Positions 18,801 through 24,700 of a stretch of DNA of 37,749 nt are shown one piece after another. Under the pieces are notes generated by a model. The model had not been told where the DNA came from. It worked only from the letters and a program-made list of their open reading frames with translations, and did not search any database. Source of the stretch: Bacteroidales bacterium (GTDB taxonomy: Bacteria; Bacteroidota; Bacteroidia; Bacteroidales; Tenuifilaceae); assembly GCA_025361485.1 (NCBI GenBank), contig JANYLA010000116.1:1-37749 (forward strand). Reading direction: 5' to 3'. Numbering within the stretch: the stretch's first letter is position 1; every line of letters begins with the position of its first letter. A program made the translations under genes and the position numbers.

Positions 18801-20539
18801 CAGGAGCAAATACCGCCAAGGTTAAGATTGGGTGGGATCCGGCAAGCGATTTAACCCCAACCATGACTGTTAATGGTTTACCAGATATGCGAGTTGCCGA
18901 GTATAGCGCCGGCAGTTGGGTTGAAAAACTTTCGACAACAAGCGGAAATGTGAATACTGGAGATGTTGCAACAACAAATAATTTAACAATTTCTACAACA
19001 CCGATAAATTACACAACAGCAAGTGTTACTACTACAAAGCCAAAGGCTTCGTTAAATCCTTCGGGTCCAATTTGTGGAGCAGTTGGTATACCTGTTAGCT
19101 TTTCAACATTTATACCCATTGCTTTGCCATATACACTTGATTATACACTTGATGGTGTAGCTCAGCCAACTATAAATGTATTATCGTTACCATATACCCT
19201 TCCAACTCCAACACCCGGTGCTTACAAACTAACGAATTTTACTTACCATAATGTTCCTGATGTTGGTGTCGTTATTGGAGTGGTTAATCCAACCATTGTT
19301 AATGCATATGCTACCCCTCCAACAGCAAATGCGGGGCCCGACCAATCGTGGTGCTCCGTTTCAGGAACAACTTTAAATGGTAATGATCCTGATCCTTTGA
19401 ATGATCCAGATATTCTTTTTACCGGTCAATGGACAAAGGTTAGCGGTATTGGTGGTACAATTCTTACGCCAACAGCCTATAATAGTGGTTTTAATGGTAC
19501 TTTAGGTAATACCTATACATTAAGATGGACTGTAAGCAAAGCCACTTGTAGCTCTTACGATGATGTTGTTATTGCTTACAATGTTGCCGCTCAACGACCC
19601 TCAAACTTTACATCCGCTCCAACTCCTGTATGTCAGAGCAGCTTTGGAAAAATATATACAGTGCCCACAATTCCAGCCGCAACTTTCAACTGGAGCTATA
19701 GCGGTGATTTTGCAACCATTAATGGCATTAGCAATCCGCCAAGTGGCATAACAAATACCGTTAATGGTATAAGCAACTCAATAACTGTTGCGTACGGTGC
19801 TGCGGCAACTGGTGGTACAATGAGCGTTACAGCAACAAATGCATGTGGAACGAGTATTCCAAGAAGCATAATAGTTAGTGTTCTTACACAGTCGACCATA
19901 ACGTTGGGTGCAAATCCATCGGTGTGCCGAGGAGTAACCACAGCAAATCTTTCCTATAGCGCAACAACTGGTAGTCCCGATCAGTATAGCATTGTATTTA
20001 ATGCTGCTGCTACAGGTGCAGGTTTTGTAAATGTTACAAATGCCGCTCTTCCTGTAGGATCTATTTCAATCGTAGTTCCTGCTGCAGCACCGGTGGCAAC
20101 GTACAACGGAAATCTAACTGTTAGAAACGCAATTGCAGGGTGCGTTTCAGTAGTTTATCCAATTTCTATTACGGTTAAATCGATACCAGTCGCAACTATT
20201 TCGCTTAGCCCAATTCCAAATAGTTGCAATGCTGACCCTGTAACTATAACTTATACACTGTCGGGTGGAGTAAATTATGATTTTGATTTGAATAAAACAT
20301 ACTCTGTTACAACCACATTAATGGAGCATATTTCTACTCCCTTAGCGTCAGATACAAGAACAGATAATCCAATTTGGCTTGATCTTGGTTCAGGAAACAA
20401 CTCGGTTGTTTATACTTATACTATAATTAATCTAATGTCGAATGGTTGTGCCGGGGCGGATAAGAGCGCTTCGGTTGAAGTATGGAGAACACCAACTACC
20501 GGTACTCCAAACCATATTCCAAATAATCTTGGTTATTAG
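6884..20539 (+). CDS. Giant modular secreted protein with beta-solenoid-like repeats (4551 aa)
   Basis: A single uninterrupted frame of 13.7 kb. A charged N-terminal stretch of ~38 residues precedes a hydrophobic signal core (AVLLAIALIAFSSVSFGQA, 40-58). An alternative start is Met27 (nt 6962), which would give an ordinary signal peptide. The mature protein is very rich in Thr, Gly, Asn and Ser. It has about five consecutive super-modules. Each opens with a Trp motif (NWNTVANW near 70; YNWNQTGVVANW ~1032; TGDWSTATTW ~1720; GLWSNVNTW ~2705; NGNWSDETIW ~3640), continues with short repeated strands (NLTIS, GNLSG, TLNLGG types), and ends in a cap with FPVG, FPLG or YPIG (~890, 1590, 2546, 3492, 3916) followed by a YW motif. 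Residues ~4053-4551 are Ig/PKD-like domains, one with ANAGPDQSWC (~4147). It ends NHIPNNLGY with no T9SS tail. A surface adhesin or matrix role is inference. Confidence 0.85.
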   Translation: MNNLKVRSKLFFFENIHRRIFSRSKEMINISGLTSNIKHAVLLAIALIAFSSVSFGQAVGDYQTNATGAWNWNTVANWQRCVSAGTWVGATSTDYPGQLAGAGAVTILNNTNVTLNVSPANVIGTLTINTGANNSSIVFSGANSLTVTGATTINGSGTNAINKFIDVAAGAFTTASISMTDGGGDTRDCYLSISTGSATISGDITMAGSNLRNYILFSNTGIVNIGGTITGGTITSTAGGGAAAPTSGTISYNGAGAQNIGNYAYFNLATATGGIKTLPNAAIAVGGTLAVNNSTLAFTNAAAQVITVTGNLSGNGTIDMSSGSQTHTLNLGGATNAIGTLTTAAVASTINYNSAGAQTVFASPNYRNLTISVGGTKTLQGNITVNNDLTVNTSTLDFGGTLKTVDVLGNLSGSGTISMIGAGIAHTLNLGGTNNAITTFTTTAASGSTVNYNRAGDQQVFTSINYRNLTISVSGIKTFQGVSTVNNNLNVSGGTLNLGTGAWTHTITGNAQIDGTLSFNGVGVKTLNITGNLSGAGILDMSTLTHTLNLGGATNAIGTLTTTAVASTINYNSAGVQTVFASPNYRNLTISNGGTKTLQGDATIGGNLNITAGIFDLGATATAVNITGNATITGTLTFGIIAKIVSLTGDLSGGGFVLMTGAGLAHTFNLGGTNNAIATFTTTALSGSTVNYNRNGDQQVFASANYRNLTISIGGIKTFQGASTINNDLNVSGGTLNLGGVAYIHNVLGNAQIDGTLSFNGVGIKTLNVTGNLSGAGILDMSTLTHTLNLGGANNAIGTLTTTAVASVINYNRAGAQTVFSSPNYRTLTISGGNNKSLLGNITVGGTLTLTAGFVQLGNFDLTIANGATAPAGGVTNMVITNGTGQLKKVFPAGASAFTFPVGDLTVSNDYSPTTITYTTNSTIRTIGVKVTDSQHPSDFTITDFISRYWSFTDDQAGTYTYTPSFSYSAAAPTDLTGTYANLRVNRWGGSWTQYTTTTAGAPTIVTSAVVSETTGPLNGADFTGRENGPTTYNWNQTGVVANWTTPSNWTPSRFSPQPTDILVFDNNGTTTATNVPTQTINRLTISNTSNVTLQSAAAVTLTINNGTGTDLVINPSTVLSLGTTVSVTLAAGATATVDGTLTVGTGTTYTTNGASTITTVAGTVNNSGTITSTLTGLIFNASSIYNHTGNGGVIPTATWNTTSTINVTGTTNTAVTGLNQTFGNLNFNCLALTSFSTATLGGATIVQGNFSIAGTSAAFRFVLQLAGQNFTVNGTTNINAFGIIDDNNNAGLNTFNGVTNVNATGLFSENNAAGAGSTIFIGNVNILANGSWTITLNPVLIFRGGLTYNASSFTSGGGNYIFDTNNQSISGGQSLTITGSIVTTGFTLTNQNTAGLTCGAFISGTGNFINGDATYNAILYLTGGGNPFSLAGTLTLNANPNTVNYAAGVAQTIGAYNFYNLTASGAGTRTLVNGGTVGIAGLFTPVGAYVITNNTVDFNGTIAQNIPAFTFNNLTISGNSTKTLSGNVAVGAAGILNLNTAILELANFNLTISNNAVGAITGAFGSSNMISTNGTGYLVKNAATGQPLFPVGSGTYYSPFTLTAIAPVGGTVGVRAVTPFPLLNPSYIKKYWDITNSVARTSATATFQYDAAELNGASQSIAYSPNSGTTWQNPPASGLSSFVGNSFTITTHLQNIPLGVPSALTGWWTMGNRTFYSYQTGDWSTATTWTSDPSGTLQIGSTIPGYNDKVVILTSRTVTISSPTIATQNLDITIDAGGFLNMGTSSFTNPLLGLRGQGTLQLATANLPTVAPVANNTLVLSGGGTVEYNNTADFTLPVLQTNYNNLTINTSAGIIATQFNNLTLSGNLYIKQGIFRINDNASVARREISISGNVTVDATGEIAVGTGNTNQGSPNTPPFMNYYDQVSHRVVVYGDFTNSGKVRFTNLAFPIYNVRATNGYATVYFQGLTNNTLSCNGQTDFYNLILDKGTDQTYKLTVNPSAYGNFRLFGANYSGGDQVAPATASNPNIYKALWIRNGSLYLTGFTVIPSLTEGTGGGPPNGDYFIPANGALVLDNPNVIVLVTADDYQEVNAAYGVAGGTGQVNGVLNTGSLQALSLYGTVQVNDGYLSTRESAGIVTWNVASGQVVLNGGVIDAKQLRSGGGGAGKSSYLQSGGMFILRGRFQRTPTAFTTPTDLSDYSITTLNTSRVLSTIDGTVGTFSLIDPSNVFSMTGGTIRIYDVCGGGGRLFDVFSSSGNQNVTGGTLEINPITGTVIADAATWLMSSYAPLYNITIDRLSSTSIVQNSSSYAGYTASPLVILNNLTLNTAVLNANSLNVKVGGNFSVSLNSTYTPGTNMTIFNGSGAQSLSVNTAATLAFKKFKVDKPAGTVLTLAGTQPTISVADSLMIVKGTLADGGKTIDFVTSGTTTTSYIFNSGIHSGAGKIRLSDDDPQVIDGDGLGIFGNFELNNTDALAAPISLTSNITLNGALTFSQPKLFNIKTYNLKLNSTASIVGADATHYIQTSGTLGDGGITRVYPNSTAFIFPLGAASTGHALPAYTPASIGFTGVPTYGSITVNPVGYEHPTTTTNGRSLTYFWRVKSNGFTLGAATVTHQYTYNQNDVVTGALITEDGYVPARYNTSTLSWTRGSALDVDEAANTIGGVFLTGTGFIDGDYTAGDDTPTNPFGTSIIYYSRINGALAGNGLWSNVNTWSTVSHTGPAAAAVPGINDIVIIGAKDSVYLATDNTWPYDTDNTEVPTRSCASLQIEKGSALDIGYNTNTNFGMVLSHVNGNGNFRFTTSSADQSTYIFPAGDFTDFNKNLGTTEIYSTNPNPGTTYWLPNNIATYGNLILSPLGGSNIIFGNTNLEIYGNLITRGQNADSWFCPTWNVNYPTAPAARIAKTITIDGNLDIQGGALIWYGNAAITQNVVVNGDVKVAPNSAIDVWAAATSQNFSIGGNLINNTVGTIAGGTSTTRQCDFTLLPVTFFGNTSTSITNTVNNPVTIFDRLTVNKGSSQATTLTINIGGTLTTLVDNWLTLQNGTLKYMRTNPNSDFTISQGTAFTIPTTSGLYIDYSNTGNRNILIADAASGTNDLFLNGKLTLIRGNVYVGPIAAPNNDNDIEYSGGGSSSIDVSGGQLVVNGQIRRNVSSTVGVLSYNQTAGNVVINGNNQNSLRAKLEVCNVASSFNMSNGTLTIVRGGGTTYGDLYLRPASGSVTGGTITFTQVPTGLPAIPLADADQAYTLESNIALNHLTITGKTAATTRTATVTLGVSPLIVNGNLTLTNNRSILISNNRDITIKGDMSNTGTYTYGTNTTTFSGGAQAITGTSVTNFYDLVVSPVTSLTPSNSFTVNRNLTINSGILTLTNKNVALLGNLVNNGTYTDNNITGGVSLTGSSIQQITGTGSYGRLELNNNTGANLNNSISLQNDLVLTLGILNINQYELTLGQSSIIGGAPFSLTKMIVSDGVATSEGLRKFFGVIAAPTNFTFPVGVSGKYTPAAFTINTNATVGSINVIPIKMNHPAVDDPLNVLNYYWKIESSGVSNFDGKIVLQYLSSDVQVTGINTEADYVAAKLLIPGTYWSKAAPGSGTDNVDETLHQITFNYSAGTNNISGDYTAGINIALPDEVASYKSNKNGNWSDETIWDAIGASPPCPIGGPNGFSVIVDHDVTTNVNYCFAYQTTINGKLKIVFPTFGHNLGTVTGSGTLYLEGGNLPAGTFYSFLDCATGGTLEYGGSGNYTIIASLYNSVPNLYFTGSGTRTLPNKDLTICNRLKIDGPVLDNSVNNRKLTILGTMERYTTGTFTAGSGVNAIVSFAGSALQTVGGPMGNFSGANGFNHMEINNSLGLNIGNAGVIQLSGNLLLTNGIIKTTATNLLYLNGPSTAVPAGGSATSFVNGPLYKFLFSGSSFLYPIGKGVQKSHNFTLTNTSAGSLNWLAEYFSPNPTYASLTLPLEASNTKEYWSVKNTSGANTAKVKIGWDPASDLTPTMTVNGLPDMRVAEYSAGSWVEKLSTTSGNVNTGDVATTNNLTISTTPINYTTASVTTTKPKASLNPSGPICGAVGIPVSFSTFIPIALPYTLDYTLDGVAQPTINVLSLPYTLPTPTPGAYKLTNFTYHNVPDVGVVIGVVNPTIVNAYATPPTANAGPDQSWCSVSGTTLNGNDPDPLNDPDILFTGQWTKVSGIGGTILTPTAYNSGFNGTLGNTYTLRWTVSKATCSSYDDVVIAYNVAAQRPSNFTSAPTPVCQSSFGKIYTVPTIPAATFNWSYSGDFATINGISNPPSGITNTVNGISNSITVAYGAAATGGTMSVTATNACGTSIPRSIIVSVLTQSTITLGANPSVCRGVTTANLSYSATTGSPDQYSIVFNAAATGAGFVNVTNAALPVGSISIVVPAAAPVATYNGNLTVRNAIAGCVSVVYPISITVKSIPVATISLSPIPNSCNADPVTITYTLSGGVNYDFDLNKTYSVTTTLMEHISTPLASDTRTDNPIWLDLGSGNNSVVYTYTIINLMSNGCAGADKSASVEVWRTPTTGTPNHIPNNLGY
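7931..9380 (+). repeat. Near-identical tandem repeats inside the giant gene
   Basis: Within the first super-module the sequence alternates two unit types, recognisable by the NYRNLTIS motif, near 7972, 8273, 8630, 8993 and 9350. A higher-order unit of exactly 720 nt (240 codons) is repeated: 8411-8550 and 9131-9270 differ at only about 6 of 140 bases. Another pair, 7931-7998 and 8588-8655 (offset 657 nt), differs at a single base. Such identity at third codon positions indicates recent duplication or gene conversion. Confidence 0.88.
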
Positions 20540-20549
20540 AGCAAATAAG

Positions 20550-20575
20550 AAAAGGTGTCCGAATGGACACCTTTT
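20550..20575. terminator. Bidirectional terminator between the giant gene and asd
   Basis: The perfect stem aaaaggtgtcc/ggacacctttt has a four-base loop (gaat). It starts 10 nt after the giant gene's stop and lies 19 nt past the asd stop on the other strand. A-run and U-run on both sides allow it to serve both convergent genes. Confidence 0.9.
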
Positions 20576-20594
20576 CATTTAATATCAAATTAAT

Positions 20595-21587
20595 TTATTT
20601 AATCCAGCCTTTACTATTCAAATACTCTGCAATCTGAATGGCATTAGTCGCAGCGCCTTTTCGGAGATTATCGGATACGCACCAAAGATTTAAACTGTTT
20701 GGTTGAGAATCATCCCTACGAATACGACCCACAAAAACGTCATCTTTACCTTCGGCATATTTCGGCATTGGATAGATATTCTGCGATGGAGTGTCTTGAA
20801 TGGTAATGCCATCAGAATTTTTTAGAATTTGGTTAACCTCATCTAGCTTAAAATCTTTATGAAACTCGATATTAACAGATTCTGAATGACCACCAACAAC
20901 AGGAATTCGAACAACCGTTGCCGACACCATAATAGAATCGTCGCCAATAATTTTTCGGGTTTCGTCAACCAACTTCTGCTCCTCAGTGGTATAGCCATTT
21001 TCGAGAAAAGTTCCTCCGTGTGGGAAGCAGTTCATATCAATAGGGTGTGGGTATGCTCTTTCAGCCTCTTTGCCATCACGCTCATCATGCATCTGCTTAA
21101 CGGCTTTTACGCCTGTTCCAGTAACTGATTGATATGTTGAAACGATTAATCTTTTTATTTTATACTGCTTATGTAGGGGGTTGATTGCCACAACAAGCTG
21201 AATGGTTGAGCAGTTTGGATTGGCAATTATCTTGTGATTTGGAGTTAAAACACTAGCATTAACTTCGGGTACAACCAAAGGTATTTCAGGGTACATGCGC
21301 CATTGCGATGAGTTATCGATAACAACCGTTCCAACCTTTGCAAATTTTGGTGCCCAATCGCGTGAGGTTGATCCCCCTGCCGAAAAAATTGCCACTGCTG
21401 GTTTCATGCTTATTGCGTCCTCCATTGATACAATTGGATATTCCTTACCCTTAAAGATGATTTTCTTACCAACTGACTTCTCCGAAGCCACGGGAATAAG
21501 GGTTGTTACTGGAAAATCTCGTTCTGCAAGAACTTTTAGCATTACAGTGCCAACTAATCCGGTGGCACCAACAACGGCAACTTTCAT
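20595..21587 (-). CDS. asd: Aspartate-semialdehyde dehydrogenase
   Basis: A cytoplasmic NADPH-dependent enzyme that reduces aspartyl phosphate to aspartate semialdehyde, the branch point to lysine/diaminopimelate, methionine and threonine. The 330-residue length is typical. The dinucleotide-binding motif GATGLVG is at residues 7-13. The catalytic cysteine is Cys126 in NPNCSTIQ. Further family motifs are FSAGGSTSRDWAP, VIDNSSQWRM, PLVVPEVN, and SVTGTGVKAVKQM. The ATG at 21585-21587 directly precedes the nucleotide-binding strand. It is monocistronic, sits between two large surface-protein genes, and is divergent from the second one with a 190-nt AT-rich spacer. Confidence 0.95.
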   Translation of the reverse strand: MKVAVVGATGLVGTVMLKVLAERDFPVTTLIPVASEKSVGKKIIFKGKEYPIVSMEDAISMKPAVAIFSAGGSTSRDWAPKFAKVGTVVIDNSSQWRMYPEIPLVVPEVNASVLTPNHKIIANPNCSTIQLVVAINPLHKQYKIKRLIVSTYQSVTGTGVKAVKQMHDERDGKEAERAYPHPIDMNCFPHGGTFLENGYTTEEQKLVDETRKIIGDDSIMVSATVVRIPVVGGHSESVNIEFHKDFKLDEVNQILKNSDGITIQDTPSQNIYPMPKYAEGKDDVFVGRIRRDDSQPNSLNLWCVSDNLRKGAATNAIQIAEYLNSKGWIK

Positions 21588-21777
21588 GAGTTTTGGATTT
21601 TAATTTGTTTCGTTAATTTTAGAGTTAAACTCTGGTATGTTCTCTCAAGAGATTCTATTTTTTTATTGTCGAACGATTTTTTTTATTTTACAAGCATCTA
21701 TTTTTGTTCATTTCTTGTAACTTTAATGTCAATTCGATTTCTTAATAAACTTGTCAAAAGTAATGTAATTTCTGATT

Positions 21778-24700
21778 ATGATAAAAAAGTTTACCTGCTT
21801 CCTAATATTTTTTATTCCAGCAATTTGCATCTCACAGGGAACCTATAATTTTGAATCAGGCAGCCTATCTGGATGGACACAAGTGCCCAATACGCATTGG
21901 GCTGCATCTTCAGCCTCTCCGCTAAATGGAAGTTATTCATTAAGGCATACCTATGACAATACAGCAAGTGCTACAGATCGAATATCGATTCCGCTACCCT
22001 CGTGGAATCCAAATAACGGTAACATAACTTGGCAGGTAAAAGTTCGGCATGGCTATCCACCATCATCTTCCAATCGTTGGTGGATTTATCTTATGTCCGA
22101 TAAGGATGCCAGCCAAATGCAACCTTCAGGTGGAACATGCAATGGCTATGCAATTGGAGTAAACCTTACAGGCTCTGACGACTTACTTAAGCTCTGGAAA
22201 ATAGTCAATGGAATACCCCAAATTATTTTAGCATCAACACTAAACTGGCAAACCCAAATAACACCTTCTGGAATTGGAGCAATAGAGATTGAACGCTCAA
22301 AGAATGGAAGCTTTACTCTAAGAGCATCTACATCTGGTTCATTTTCAGCACTAACAAATTATGGCATCGTTACAGACATTACTTTTAACAATTTCTCTTT
22401 CTTTGGAATATGCTATAGCTACACATCAACAGGTGATTTATTATTATGGGTGGATGATATTTCTGTCAGCTACAATCCCAATGATATCACATCTGAAGTT
22501 TTAAGCCCTACAACTCAAATCGGAGCAGGAAATATTAGTTCGACCTTGAATAGTTCAGCATCGGCTGTTGATGTAATGAAGTTCATGATTAAGGACAATG
22601 CCACAAGCGATATTCTGCCTACAAAGGTCAAAACGCTTGAAATAAAAAGAGGGCCTTCAGCCAATGGCGCAAGCTGGGGTAACTCAATCGGTGGTGTTAA
22701 GCTAAGAGATGAATCAGAAGAAGTATCGATACTTAACCAAACCATTAGTGCCGATAAAATTACGCTCATAGTAGATTCAACTACAATGACCATTCCAAAT
22801 GGTCAAGCAAAAGAGTATACGCTAAGCCTTTACCTAAAACCAAATAATCTGGTTGATGGATCAACGCTTAAATTTTTAATTGATTCTGTTAATCATGGAT
22901 TTGATGCAGGGCTTTCCGGGTCAGACTTAGCCAGCACTTTTGCTAGAAAAATTCATTCAAATGAATTTAAAATAGATGTTTTAGCCACCGATCTTAGAGT
23001 AACTCAACAACCAATCGGAATTAGCAAGAACAAACCCTTTATAATTTCTGTTGGTGGTGCTGATAATGCTGGTAATATCGATAAGGAGTTTGGCAATGAT
23101 ATTACCTTATCATTATTGCAAGGAAATGGATTGCTTACATCAGCAGGAGGATTAACAAAAACACCTACTACTGGGATTTCGAGTTGGAGCGATTTGCAGT
23201 ATAGTTCAAGTGGAACGCTAAAAATCCTTGCAACAAGCAATGGTATAAATCCAATTCAGACCAATACCATAAATGTACTTAACGATTCCACATCAGCTGT
23301 AGGTCTTGGATTAAGTCAGCCCGCTGCGATTGGAATTTCATCATTAAAAACTTTCCCTGCGTCGGCAGTGGAAGCGCTAAGGTTTCGAGTTAATGACATG
23401 GGCGAAACCGATGGGTTACCCACAATCGTAAAAGATATCAAAATAAGCAGAGCCGAAATTGCCGATGCAGCCTCTTTAACCAAGGTTATTGGCGGTGTTT
23501 TGGTAAAAGTAAATGGCATTCCTGTTGGGATCTCCGAACCAGATATCAAGACAAACTATTTCACATTTACCATTAGCGAAAACGGCTTGGTTATACCCAA
23601 TGGCGGGTTTATTGATGTTAGTGTTTCAATATACCTAAATGAATCGGGGTTAACCGATAACCAAAAAATTCAGCTAAAGGTCGATGCCTCAAATCATGGA
23701 TTTACAGCCTATCCCACCGGATCAAAGTTTAACCCAACTTTTCCATTGCAAGTCATCTCCAATATTTTTTGGGTTGATGTGGTTGCTACTCAGCTTAAAT
23801 TCGCATCAATCCCAACGAGGGTTGGAGTTCTACAGCCTTTCAATATAATACTTAACGCTACTGATTTGAATGGTAATACCGACAAGGATTTCGCAGGCTC
23901 TGTTACACTTTCGCGACTTACGGGTAACGGAAATTTGGTAATTCCATCGGGTTCAACAATGCCTATTGTACAAGGAATAAGTACATATAATGCATTGACC
24001 TATAGTATTCCCGAAAAATTCTCGCTGCTTGCCTCGTGCCCAACACTTAACAACATTGCATCGCCATCGATAACCTGTGGCGACTCCGATGGAGGAATTG
24101 TAGCAATAGCCTCATCAGCCGATACTGTTTTAGTAAACAGCACATCAGCTTCAGCTCAAAATGCTGTCGAGGTAATGACGTTAAATATTTTTGATGCTGG
24201 GAGTACCGATGAATTGCCGCTCATTCCATCAAAAATCAATCTGTTTCTTTTCGATCCTACAAAAGCAGAACAGCTGAATAGTCAGATAGGTGGGTTTGTG
24301 ATTAAAGCCGACAACACCATTATCGATATTGAATCATACTCGTTAAACAATGGTGTTTTTGAAATAATACCTAGGGCAGGTAGTTTGGTTATTGCTGATA
24401 ATGATACGGTTGAACTATCTATCTCGATTTATTTGAATAAAAGTAATATCGCCGATAATTTCCCTTTCCGGTTTTATATACCAGCAGCCAATCATGGATG
24501 GATATCCTCCTCAACGGGAACTGGTTTTGCAAACAATTTCAATGCTGCTGTTTATGGCCCTGAATGCAGCATGAAGGTTTTAGCAACAAGTCTTAAATTT
24601 ACGGAAGTCCCTTTTTCAATCTTCCCATCACATCAATTCCCTGTTAAAGTTTGTGCGGCTGATGCTCTTGGGAATATCGATACTGACTTTACCGATCAGC

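Noticed and set aside
20540-20594. Frameshifted continuation of the giant gene
   Set aside because: A terminator follows 10 nt after the stop and no other frame continues the protein before asd.
21666-21848. 60-codon frame overlapping the start of the 1890-residue gene
   Set aside because: It overlaps a gene with a clear signal peptide start, lacks a domain and sits in an AT-rich promoter region.
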